A DNA stretch of 64,000 nucleotides from CAVYXZ01 sp965223835. GTDB lineage: Bacteria > Chloroflexota > Anaerolineae > Aggregatilineales > Phototrophicaceae. Position numbers and translations under genes: made by a program. The notes beneath the pieces are model-generated. The model made no database searches. It was not told where the DNA came from and saw only the letters and a list, made by a program, of their open reading frames with translations. Positions 27,339-35,592 of this stretch are shown piece by piece. Location: assembly GCA_965223835.1 (NCBI GenBank), contig CBDCXQ010000001.1, positions 1,736,001 to 1,800,000 of the forward strand. The letters are read 5' to 3'. How positions within the stretch are numbered: position 1 is the first letter of the stretch; each line of letters begins with the position of its first letter.

Positions 27339-28382
27339 ATGACAAGTTGTTTACGAGGTGGCATGATTGGGGCAGGTGCCTGGAGTGAGATTCAACTCAC
27401 GGCCTGGGCAGAAGTAAGTGGTGCTGAGATCGTCGCACTTTGTGACCGTCATCCAGAGCGCAGCACTCCAATGGCTAAAAGGTTTGGCATCGCAGATGTA
27501 TATGCAGACCTTCAGACAATGCTGGAAGCGGGCGATCTGGATTTTGTCGACATCTGTACTCGCCCTTATTCGCATGCAACACTGACCCGTATCGCTGCGG
27601 ACGCAGGCATTCCCATATTATGCCAGAAGCCATTTTGCGAGAGCCTGGCCGAAGCGCAGACATCAGTTTCATATTGTGAGGAACGCAATATCCCACTGAT
27701 GGTCAACGAAAACTTTCGTTGGCAGGCGTGGTATCGCAAGATCAAGTCTCTGTTAGAAAAAGGTGTTATCGGCGAACCCTTCGTTGCCAATATCCACTGG
27801 CGATTGCGGACAACTCTTCCAACCTTTCAACATCGGCAGCCCTATTTCAAGGATATGCCAAAGCTGGCTGTTTACGAGCTGGGTGTACACTACTTGGATG
27901 TGTTTCGATACCTGTTTGGTGATCCGTCAACCTTGTATGCACGTTTACACAAAATGAGTAAAGAAATCGCAGGTGAGGATGTTCAAGTAATCACAGTTGG
28001 CTACGATGATAGACCTATGACAGGCATCATCAATCACAGTTGGGCATCTGTAGCTATGCCCGAACAGGATTGTGTCGAAGATCTGACCGCGCTTGAAATT
28101 GCCCATCCACTTGAAATCGATGGAACAGAAGGGACAATATACCTCAAGGTTGACCGAAGCCTGCATCTTGTTACTGATAATGCACATGAAACATGGACTT
28201 ATCCGCTAGACAGCCGTCCGCAGGCGCGTGCCGCTGCTCAGGAGCATTTTATCGATTGCTTAATCGGTGATCGAGACTTTGAGACCAGCGGACGAGATTA
28301 CATCAAGACAATGGCACTAGTATATGCTGCTTATCTTTCTTCCGAGCAGAATCGTGTTGTTGAACTAGTTGAGCTATTCTGA
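27339..28382 (+). CDS. Gfo/Idh/MocA-family sugar dehydrogenase, copy 1
   Basis: 347 residues, NAD(P)-dependent. The Rossmann start is GGMIGAGAWSEIQL. VDICTRPYSHATLTRIAADAGIPILCQKPFCESLAEA holds the conserved K-P; ENFRWQAWYRKIKSLL follows, and YELGVHYLDVFRYLFG carries the catalytic-type His/Asp. SD AGAGGTGGG precedes ATG 27339. A D-apiose dehydrogenase (ApsD) belongs to this family, so this or the paralogue at 31455 could catalyse apiose to apionolactone; sequence alone cannot choose. It is divergent from the sulfatase. Confidence 0.88.
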   Translation: MTSCLRGGMIGAGAWSEIQLTAWAEVSGAEIVALCDRHPERSTPMAKRFGIADVYADLQTMLEAGDLDFVDICTRPYSHATLTRIAADAGIPILCQKPFCESLAEAQTSVSYCEERNIPLMVNENFRWQAWYRKIKSLLEKGVIGEPFVANIHWRLRTTLPTFQHRQPYFKDMPKLAVYELGVHYLDVFRYLFGDPSTLYARLHKMSKEIAGEDVQVITVGYDDRPMTGIINHSWASVAMPEQDCVEDLTALEIAHPLEIDGTEGTIYLKVDRSLHLVTDNAHETWTYPLDSRPQARAAAQEHFIDCLIGDRDFETSGRDYIKTMALVYAAYLSSEQNRVVELVELF

Positions 28383-29560
28383 GTCGATGTGACACGGCCT
28401 TCTTGACGCTCAAGCGGGGAATGGGCAGAAAATCGAAGAGGCTGATCTAATTACATCGCCCTAATTTCTCGACAGTTTGCTACAAGCAATTATGTTACTA
28501 GAGGCTAATTCTCAGTACAGAATATTCGACGAAACTTCACGCTGATCGGTTTATGACTTTACACAGATAAACAACACATCAGAAGCCGTGGCAGGCATAA
28601 TAATGCAAGATCGGCTTCCTATTTCAACAAATGGTTCCAGGATGCGACGTGTTTCCAAATTGATACCAGCCACGTGATAGTGTGTTATTTCGATATCCAA
28701 TTTCAGATCAAAGCTTAGGGGCTATAGATGACAATCTTACTCAGATCACTGTTAGCCGCTGCTCTTGTTTCTTGGTTTTCACCCTAGAGTACTACTGACG
28801 GATTCCAATCAAAGAGGTTGTAGGTTTCAAAAATCCACTTGGCAAAACCCACATCCCATCCACCCTGGAACGAGAGTGCTTCATGCCAGTTAAAGGGTTC
28901 AAAGGAACGATCAGAGTTGAGGAAATGCATGCCACGACGATGGAACATCCATATGCCGTGAGCACCATATGCAATGCCCATCTTTGCTCCAGACAACAAA
29001 CTCTGCCACGTTGCCTTGCGTACGTCAAAGGCATTGAATCGTGACCGTGATCCTACTCGACCATGTCCTTCATAGCAAGGTTCACTGTTGATGACCGGAT
29101 GGGGTACATCATAGTTACAAAACTTCTCTGCCAGTAGGTAGGGTCTATCTTGATGCTCAGCGTGATGACCGGATTGGTACATATAGAAATCGATGACATT
29201 CTGAAACTTGGGAGGCAAGTCTCCATTCGGTGTAAGATGCATCGTCAGGAGTGCATCCGGGCAAACGGATTTGACCGCTTTTGGAGCGGCCATAAAGTAA
29301 GTTTCTTCATCGGGCGACCCAAATTGGGTGTCTCCACTGATGAAAAAAATCGGACCAAATTGGCTGAACCGTTCTGCAATGTATCGGGCATAAGGCTCAA
29401 CAGCTTCAAACGGCATAGCTGATCTTGCTGGACTCTTGTCCGAGCAACGCGTACCAGGTACATAGCTGCACCAGAGTACTCCCAAAACAGGCACGAAGCC
29501 CTTTGTCACCGCCATTTTGACCATGGCAACAGCTTTATCAAAGTAGGTTGTGTTGACATT

Positions 29561-30007
29561 TCATCGCAGCCAGATCAACACGCCGACGAGGTGGAGAAAG
29601 CCCGAATAGGAGCAGTCAAGCTTGTCAAAACGGGAAAAGATACGCCGAAAATGTTTGATTTTGCCGATAAAACACTCAACCAAGTGCCGCTCACGGTACA
29701 ACCATGTGTCGTATTCACGCAGGAGTTTGGCGCGTTGATGCGGTGGAATTACCGCTTGAATGCCTCGATCCAGCAGATAGTGGATGAAATGGGCCGCTGA
29801 GTAGCCCCGGTCAGCAATCAATCGCTCAAATTCGAACCCCTCCAGCAAGTCTTGGGCTTGGGTAATGTCGTGGCGTTGCCCAGCGGTCAGGCAGAAACGC
29901 AAGGGGTTCCCCAACCCATCCACCGTCACATGGATTTTGGTGGTGAATCCGCCTCGGCTGTGTCCGAGCGCTTGCTCGCCGTGTTTTTTTCGGCACCTGC
30001 CGCGCAA
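29561..30007 (-). CDS. IS427-type transposase, orfB
   Basis: 148 residues. HSRGGFTTKIHVTVDGLGNPLRFCLTAGQRHD, then LIADRGYSAAHF (second Asp), then the C-terminal RERHLVECFIGKIKHFRRIFSRFDK with the catalytic Glu in the VECFIGKIK motif. It overlaps orfA and is normally expressed as a frameshift fusion. Confidence 0.9.
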   Translation of the reverse strand: MRGRCRKKHGEQALGHSRGGFTTKIHVTVDGLGNPLRFCLTAGQRHDITQAQDLLEGFEFERLIADRGYSAAHFIHYLLDRGIQAVIPPHQRAKLLREYDTWLYRERHLVECFIGKIKHFRRIFSRFDKLDCSYSGFLHLVGVLIWLR

Positions 30008-30339
30008 GGATGGGCCCGGATGATCGTGCTGTCCACCATACCATGCTCCATATCCGGGTCATCTGCAAAATGATCCAGCATTCGTTCCCACACGCCGTTG
30101 TCACACCAACGGCGAAAGCGCTTGAACACGCTGTTCCAATTGCCAAATTCACTGGGCAGCAAACGCCACTGGGCACCACTACGGCTCATCCATTTCACGG
30201 CTTCGACGAAACGACGGCAGCTCGCCTCGTTTCCCACATAGGCATTCAGGTCTTGCAACAGAAAGTCCCGAATTTTCGTCCATTGATCGTCACTCAGTCT
30301 CACATCACTCATGACATGACTGTAACTGACTTTCACCAA
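29926..30339 (-). CDS. IS427-type transposase, orfA
   Basis: 137 residues. The N-terminal DUF4096-like region is LSDDQWTKIRDFLL to FVEAVKWMSRSGAQWRLLP, then WNSVFKRFRRWCDNGVW, and the first catalytic Asp is in MVDSTIIRAHP. The rest of the fold is encoded in the next frame. An AAAAAAA tract just after GAE permits a frameshift to make the fused OrfAB transposase. Confidence 0.9.
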   Translation of the reverse strand: MVKVSYSHVMSDVRLSDDQWTKIRDFLLQDLNAYVGNEASCRRFVEAVKWMSRSGAQWRLLPSEFGNWNSVFKRFRRWCDNGVWERMLDHFADDPDMEHGMVDSTIIRAHPCAAGAEKNTASKRSDTAEADSPPKSM

Positions 30340-30748
30340 ACGTCAACAGAACCTAGTTCTCGTTAAATTTAGTGAAGTCCCAGCCTCCGGTAGCATTTTT
30401 ATGGAACGGCTCAATGTTCTCATCTGACATACTTGTATCGTGTGTGATAGGCAAAATGCTAATTTGAAGTGCATTGAAGCCTTGCAGACTTCGGTAAGTC
30501 AAGTACCGATCCCAATCGTCCAGCGGCAAGTTGCTAAATGCCATCCGGGCTGTATCGGCAAGGTAAAAGTACGGTTTTCCATCTTTCATGAGATAATCAT
30601 TGGACAAAGCAATGGTGTAATGAGACATTATTCTCGCTCCCTTTCTACCAATGTAGAGCGAACAGAGCGACATCGGCAAAATTCGCTGCTTTTCAGTTGG
30701 TGTTGTGGTCCGATGGGCGCGTTGGATTCCATATCAATACGTTTCTAA

Positions 30749-31450
30749 TCAGATTTGTCGGGCCAGATCTAGAAGATCATTTACGATCAAATCAAACAAT
30801 GGGTCGGGTTTAGCTGGTTCTCTCTCGGGACCAAACTCCAGCGGTCTGCGCACAAATGCGGTCTTCATTCCGATTTGATGAGCAGCCAGTAAATCCGCGC
30901 TGTGAGCTGCTACCATCATGGCTCGCTCCGGCACAACGTCAAGTAAGTCGCACACCATCCGATAGGTTTCAAGATCGGGTTTGTAGCGGCGTACCAGCTC
31001 CGTTGAAAGTACACAATCCCATTGGAGATTGCCATAGCTATTCAAATCAACGAGTAAGGACATATTGCCATTCGAAAGTGTTGTCACAATGTATCGCTGG
31101 CGTAGTTGCTTCAGTCCTTCAACAACGTCCAACCATGGTCGAAGTCGATGCCAGACACGATTGAGGTCCCTTCTTTGTGCTTCGTCGAGATGGTCAACAT
31201 GAAATTGATCCAACAGACCGTCGAGAATCTGGCGGTGGAGTGTATCAATCGTCGCGCAATCAGCCTAGCCATTGCGTACACGATCCATCGCTGGCTGGTA
31301 GTCGACACGCCAGGCATCTGCGAACGCTGCCCAGTCGACGATAACTCCTCGCTTCTGCCAAACACTCTCGCCCTCAGCAATAATGCTGCCGCGCCAGTCT
31401 ACCACGGTCCCGAATACGTCGAACACCAGCACATCGATATCGACAGTCAT
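30749..31450 (-). pseudogene. HAD-superfamily haloacid dehalogenase-type hydrolase with in-frame amber stop
   Basis: Residues 1-61 (MTVDIDVLVFDVFGTVVDW, the Asp nucleophile motif) end at TAG (31265-31267), and the same frame continues: ADCATIDTLHRQILDGLLDQFHVDH, then TTLSNGNMSLL (motif II), then YKPDLETYRMV (motif III Lys) and MMVAAHSADLLAAHQIGMKTAFV. Reading through the stop gives a normal-length (about 230 aa) type II dehalogenase-like protein. It is therefore one nonsense mutation from intact. It is last in the catabolic operon (4 bp from the Gfo gene); it may have been a phosphatase for a 2-carbon product such as phosphoglycolate, which is inference. Confidence 0.8.
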
Positions 31451-31454
31451 TACC

Positions 31455-32486
31455 TCATAACTCCAGCGGCCTTATCACCTGGCTATTACGGGACGATTGG
31501 TATGATCCAAACACCAGTTGCATGGTCTTAAGATTGTCAGTACCCGTGGTCTCCGCTTGCACTGCGTCTTTGAGGGCTTGAGTAATGTCTGACTGTGCCG
31601 GGACAATACTGGAATGAACCACATCATACGCTGGGTCGGCCCATGCGTAACGTGGCGGATGGTGACGCGCGGCACAGGTCCCATCGGCGGTGGTCTCGCG
31701 AATCCAGAAGTCCGGTCCAAGCTCCAAGAACCCGTCCGAGCCTTCGACTTGAATGTAGGTCTCTGGGAAGCGATCATGCTCACATCGGGTAGCGTAGCTC
31801 ATCTCACACACGACTGTCATGCCCGCGCCCATGTGCATCATCACCGTCGCGACATCTTCCCCCTTGATGCCGGGATGAACCCGGTAAGTATGGCAATACA
31901 GACTGCTGGCCTCGCCAAACAGAAAACGTGCGGTATCCAGAATATGACTTCCGATGTCAGTGAGAATGAACTGATCCAGTTCTTTAAGGAATGGTTGACT
32001 ATCGAAAACCGGGAAACTGTTGCGATAATCAATCCGTGCGCGGAACAACTTGCCAATGTTGCCCTCGTCCAGTTTCGCCTTGAATTGCCGGATGGGATGT
32101 TGCCAGCGCCAGTTCTCATTGATAAACAAGGGGACGTTGGCCTGCTGGCAAGCCGAGACCATCGCTTTCGCTTCTTCAAGCGAGGTTGCCATCGGCTTCT
32201 GACAAACGACAGGCAACCCCTGCTCAGCCGCCATCCTGGTGAACGGCGCATGGGTTTCGACACTGGTGCAGATGTCGAGGAAATCCAGGGTTTCATTTTT
32301 GAGCAATTCAACCGGGTCGCCATAGATCGTCGCCTCCAGGTTAAAATGCTCCGCCAGCTTTTCCGCTTTGGAAACGGTGCGATTATATAGCGCTACACAG
32401 TCCGTCCCCCCTGCTTCAATCCAGCCTGCCAGTTGAAAATACGACCAGAAGCCAGTGCCAAACATGGCGAATCGCAAATCAGACAT
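31455..32486 (-). CDS. Gfo/Idh/MocA-family dehydrogenase, copy 2 (candidate D-apiose dehydrogenase)
   Basis: 343 residues. FAMFGTGFWSYFQLAGW is the Rossmann loop, LDICTSVETHAPFTRMAAEQGLPVVCQKPMATSLEEA the K-P motif, and INENWRWQHPIRQFKAKL plus LTDIGSHILDTARFLFG the active-site helix. It is paralogous to the gene at 27339. It overlaps the upstream TIM-barrel gene's stop; ATG 32486 has AAGGGG at good spacing. Inside the apionate operon, so it is the better candidate for ApsD. NAD(P) preference was not read. Confidence 0.88.
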   Translation of the reverse strand: MSDLRFAMFGTGFWSYFQLAGWIEAGGTDCVALYNRTVSKAEKLAEHFNLEATIYGDPVELLKNETLDFLDICTSVETHAPFTRMAAEQGLPVVCQKPMATSLEEAKAMVSACQQANVPLFINENWRWQHPIRQFKAKLDEGNIGKLFRARIDYRNSFPVFDSQPFLKELDQFILTDIGSHILDTARFLFGEASSLYCHTYRVHPGIKGEDVATVMMHMGAGMTVVCEMSYATRCEHDRFPETYIQVEGSDGFLELGPDFWIRETTADGTCAARHHPPRYAWADPAYDVVHSSIVPAQSDITQALKDAVQAETTGTDNLKTMQLVFGSYQSSRNSQVIRPLEL

Positions 32487-32488
32487 GG

Positions 32489-33310
32489 TCACCCCTTAAT
32501 CAATGTTCGGAGGTAGTCGATGCTCTCTCTGGCCCAGTCCAGTTCTTTAGCGCAGGTGGCGGCAATATCCGCTTCTGGCGCGGGCCATAACTCCAGAATG
32601 GCGTTGTAGCTGCGCCCCATACTATCTAGCTTCTCTATCAGCCAGGGGACATCCAGCATACCTTCGCCGGCTGGCGTACCGTACAAATCAAAGCCCATGT
32701 TGTGACCAGCCCGCACAATGCGAAAGTCTTTGACGTGCAGATTCACCACGTACGGCCTCAGAAGACCGACAACAACCTCTGGGCCTTCCAGCGCGCCAAA
32801 GGAATTGACGGTATCCAAACAGATACCTATGTGGTCGCCACCAATCTGCTGAACGATGCCTGCTAGTTCGCTGGCTTTGAAGCGGTCATGATTTTCAATG
32901 GCGAGGATGACATCAGTCGCCTCGAACGCCGGTGTGATGTCGCGCAATGTGGCAACAATTTCAGGGGGATCAGGATGATGGTGCGCCGTGTCAATGACAA
33001 CCCGCAATATTGGCGAGGCGAAACGTTGCGCCAACTCAAGATAAACCAACAAATGATCGTGAGCGATACCTCGTGTACCCACCTCAACCGACAGACCCAG
33101 CCGTATGACTTCAGCGTGCAGGGCGTCTAGTTCTGCCTCAGCCATGCTATGCAAGGGCAGGTTGTCAGCGATTTGCACCAGCTTCACGCCCAGAGCCGCA
33201 CATTGCTGTACAAAGCCCAGGGCGTCCAGCGGCATTTGCGGTTGCGGATGGCCCGGTACACCGATTGACCAAGCGAAAGCATAGCTTCCAATACCCAACT
33301 TTGTTGTCAT
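32489..33310 (-). CDS. Xylose isomerase-like TIM-barrel protein (IolE/Hyi type)
   Basis: 273 residues of the sugar phosphate isomerase/epimerase superfamily (PF01261). Metal-binding residues are visible as LAIENHDRF (Glu-His region), GICLDTVNSFG (Asp), VVNLHVKDFRI (His) and the late AILELWP (Glu). 3-oxo-isoapionate decarboxylase (OiaC) of apionate pathways is, to my recollection, in this superfamily, so it may supply a second branch to erythrulose; an epimerase or isomerase is equally possible. It sits between apnO and the Gfo gene in the operon. Confidence 0.82.
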   Translation of the reverse strand: MTTKLGIGSYAFAWSIGVPGHPQPQMPLDALGFVQQCAALGVKLVQIADNLPLHSMAEAELDALHAEVIRLGLSVEVGTRGIAHDHLLVYLELAQRFASPILRVVIDTAHHHPDPPEIVATLRDITPAFEATDVILAIENHDRFKASELAGIVQQIGGDHIGICLDTVNSFGALEGPEVVVGLLRPYVVNLHVKDFRIVRAGHNMGFDLYGTPAGEGMLDVPWLIEKLDSMGRSYNAILELWPAPEADIAATCAKELDWARESIDYLRTLIKG

Positions 33311-33322
33311 CCTGGCTACGCC

Positions 33323-34171
33323 TTATTGCAAGCTGTCAGTGATCTCGGCTACACTGTGTTTCAGCGCATCCAGGCTGATGATCTTTTCTTTCCAGTCCGG
33401 TTTGAAAACCTTGTCGTAGGCTTTCTCAACAGCGAGTTTGGCTCCATCACTGAAAGGGAAGCCTGAGATGCCAAAAATAATGGCGAATTCAATACGCACA
33501 TGACCTGATAAAAACTCCCAGGCCGCTTCTTCGGGAACCCCCATTTTCACCACTTCGTCATAGGCTTCTTTGATGGCGGTGATACAGGTCGCAGAAAAGG
33601 TCTCCACCAGCGCCGGTTCCAGCAGCGCCATCTGCTCGACCGTGATGCGGTAGTTGTTCATCACCGGGGCATACATGTCGCGGGCAATCATATCGCCCTT
33701 GTCCCAATCGGACTCCGGGCCATGATGCAGGGCCGAGACAATATGGTGTTTGGCCTTCACGCCACCAAACCAATCCGTGCGGGCTTCTTCTGTGATTTCA
33801 TCGTTGAACAGCGGCGGGTGACAGGGATGTGACACGTAGTAGGTCAGATCATCGCGGATTGGGATAACCTCAGCGTAGGCAGCGGCGGGATCAAGCCCAA
33901 CGACCATCGTACCGGGCTTCAAAGTCGGGATGATCTGCTCGGTGATGGGGCCAATTATACGGTCTGGCAAGGCCAGAATCACCGCTTCAGCGTCCGCCAA
34001 TGCCTCGGCCTGGGGTGTTGCACTGAGGCCCCGTTCAGCCAGGTTGGTGATCCCTGCTTCGCTGATCTCTACATAGGCCATGTCGTACTTATCGCTGTAT
34101 TGCACCAGATTATCGGCAATGCGGCAGCCCATCTTGCCACCCGCACCCATTAACGCAACTTTTATTGCCAT
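33323..34171 (-). CDS. apnO: D-apionate oxidoisomerase (predicted)
   Basis: Predicted conversion of D-apionate to 3-oxo-isoapionate, NAD-linked. 282 residues. The N-terminal Rossmann domain has KVALMGAGGKMGCRIADNL; the C-terminal domain is 6-phosphogluconate-dehydrogenase-like, with HPCHPPLFND, ALHHGPESDWDKGD and LSGHVRIEFAIIFG. This arrangement matches the ApnO family. ATG 34171 is preferred, because AAAGGA sits 10 nt away but only touches the ATG at 34180. Neighbour genes for kinase, RuBisCO-like protein and lactonase support the assignment. Confidence 0.82.
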   Translation of the reverse strand: MAIKVALMGAGGKMGCRIADNLVQYSDKYDMAYVEISEAGITNLAERGLSATPQAEALADAEAVILALPDRIIGPITEQIIPTLKPGTMVVGLDPAAAYAEVIPIRDDLTYYVSHPCHPPLFNDEITEEARTDWFGGVKAKHHIVSALHHGPESDWDKGDMIARDMYAPVMNNYRITVEQMALLEPALVETFSATCITAIKEAYDEVVKMGVPEEAAWEFLSGHVRIEFAIIFGISGFPFSDGAKLAVEKAYDKVFKPDWKEKIISLDALKHSVAEITDSLQ

Positions 34172-34221
34172 GTCAATCATTCCTTTCGTGAGTTGTACTT
34201 GGTAAAGGCTGTTGCTGCACG

Positions 34222-35580
34222 TTATTTCCCTTGCCGAACCGTGTCAAAGAAATCGGGTGAACCGATCTGTCCAGCTTTCAAGTTAACTTCGAGACCATCA
34301 AAGCGAGAATCGTCGGATGTTGCTCGACAAAGCGGCGCACCAGGGGCGAAGGGTACAATGGCTTGCAGCGCAAAGATACCCAGTTGTCTGGCAGAGTAAC
34401 TGCAAGTATCCCCGCCGCAGACCATTGCTCTGGTCAATTCCGCTGCTTCTAGGATATGGCGGAGAATCTGCCCCTGCTGTGGGCCTAACAAAGAACCGAT
34501 GTGAGCATCGCTCTGGCCGATACGTTCCATACGCGCTTTGGTATTGGCAATGATCGGATCATCAGGCCCTTTCACCGAATAGAGTACGACGCTCTTGCCT
34601 GAACCCAGGGCGCTTAAGGCGGCTGCGACCGCGCTTGCTCTGACCGCGTCAGACGTTTCTGGGTCGATGAGTGCAGGGCTGTCAAGTTGGATCCCTTCGT
34701 AGCCGTGTTGCGTCGCCCATGCAATTTGCTCGGCAGTCGCCGGGGCTGCGCTACCATTCATAACGACCAGTTGATCCACCGCACCCGGCGATTCAGTCAG
34801 CGGCGGCTTATCATAGATCCCTTCGCTGTGCCAATAATGGGCCAGAGCGAACTGGAAGCCAGAAGACCCGACCAGAAACACCTGAGTCTCGCCTTTCAAA
34901 TCCCATATGATACGCCCAATTGTATGGAGATGACCGTCATTGATACTATCAAACAGGATCACCTGAGCGCCGCTATCCCTCAACTGTTTGTAGTAAGCAT
35001 CCACTTCCGTCGCGCTTTTCTCCATCTGCAAGACAGTCATCGAGGCGATTCGCAGATCAGTCTGCTTGCCCAGGTGCAGGCGCAGGTCGCTTTCGTTCAT
35101 CGGCGTAATCGGGTGTTGTTTCATCGTCGGGTGACGATCGAGGCGGTAGGTTTCGTCATCAACGCGCGCGAACAAGTTGCTGAACGCCACATAGCGCCGC
35201 AGTGCCGGTGCGCCAACCATCATGGGGACACAGTCGACCCCAAATATCTGCATCCCGATCTCAGTCGCCCGACCAATGTTGCCGACGATGGGTGAAGAAT
35301 CGAAAGTAGAACAGACTTTGTAATGGAAGAAAGGCGCTTGCAGTGCGCGCAGCGCCTCGAAGGCAGGCGGCAATGAATCGTCCATTTGTGTCGGGGACAT
35401 CGTCCGGCTCATCCCAGCGACACCCACAGCCTTCGCATCCGGGAAGCGCTGCCTCAGGGTATCGCCATCGGGCGGCTCCAAAAACAGTACTGAAGGCACG
35501 CCGCTCCACTGCAAAATCTCCATGACATCGGTGGAACCAGTCAGATCGTCCCCGTAGAATGTGAAAAGGTAGTCGCTCAT
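34222..35580 (-). CDS. oiaK: 3-oxo-isoapionate kinase (DUF1537 / four-carbon acid sugar kinase family)
   Basis: 452 residues. The N-terminal DUF1537 domain begins FTFYGDDLTGSTDVMEIL (acid-sugar binding), and KVCSTFDSSPIVGNIGRA follows; the C-terminal nucleotide-binding domain has MVCGGDTCSYSARQLGI. DUF1537 enzymes phosphorylate sugar acids; in apionate pathways the member is OiaK, making 3-oxo-isoapionate 4-phosphate. It sits directly after the RuBisCO-like gene (12-bp gap). ATG 35580 is preferred over TTG 35583. Substrate assignment is by context. Confidence 0.82.
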   Translation of the reverse strand: MSDYLFTFYGDDLTGSTDVMEILQWSGVPSVLFLEPPDGDTLRQRFPDAKAVGVAGMSRTMSPTQMDDSLPPAFEALRALQAPFFHYKVCSTFDSSPIVGNIGRATEIGMQIFGVDCVPMMVGAPALRRYVAFSNLFARVDDETYRLDRHPTMKQHPITPMNESDLRLHLGKQTDLRIASMTVLQMEKSATEVDAYYKQLRDSGAQVILFDSINDGHLHTIGRIIWDLKGETQVFLVGSSGFQFALAHYWHSEGIYDKPPLTESPGAVDQLVVMNGSAAPATAEQIAWATQHGYEGIQLDSPALIDPETSDAVRASAVAAALSALGSGKSVVLYSVKGPDDPIIANTKARMERIGQSDAHIGSLLGPQQGQILRHILEAAELTRAMVCGGDTCSYSARQLGIFALQAIVPFAPGAPLCRATSDDSRFDGLEVNLKAGQIGSPDFFDTVRQGK

Positions 35581-35592
35581 CAATACATCAAC

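Larger units (their letters stand above)
29546..30353 (-). mobile_element. IS5-family (IS427-like) insertion sequence, 808 bp
   Basis: Near-perfect terminal inverted repeats: GGTTGTGTTGAC at the left, with GGTTCTGTTGAC read inwards from the right. It is flanked by a TA dinucleotide on both sides (29544-29545, 30354-30355), consistent with the 2-bp target duplication of the IS427 group. It contains two overlapping frames for a DDE transposase and a run of seven A residues (29984-29990, minus strand) for frameshifting. It looks intact and therefore recent. Confidence 0.9.
28552..30628 (-). pseudogene. Apiosidase-like glycosidase (DUF4038/GH140), broken by IS and frame damage
   Basis: Homologous along its length to the intact gene at 44466-45734. 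The N-terminal part (30354-30628) reads LSNDYLMKDGKPYFYLADTA to DFTKFNEN. The IS insertion 29546-30353 follows. The middle part (28784-29545) reads YFDKAVAMVKMAV... through FISGDTQF and NSEPCYEG. After NPSVVL the frame stops, yet downstream frames still show RAAANSDLSKIVIYSP, INLETRRILEPFVEIG and DVLFICVKS. So the C-terminus is decayed by point changes or indels besides the IS. Excising the IS and one TA restores NEN-YFDKA in frame, matching NEAYFDQA in the intact copy. ATG 30628 has GGGAGCGAG upstream. Confidence 0.88.

Noticed and set aside
29546..30353. IS element as a disruptor of the 27339 or HAD genes
   Set aside because: Both its flanks lie within the apiosidase pseudogene; excision restores that gene only.
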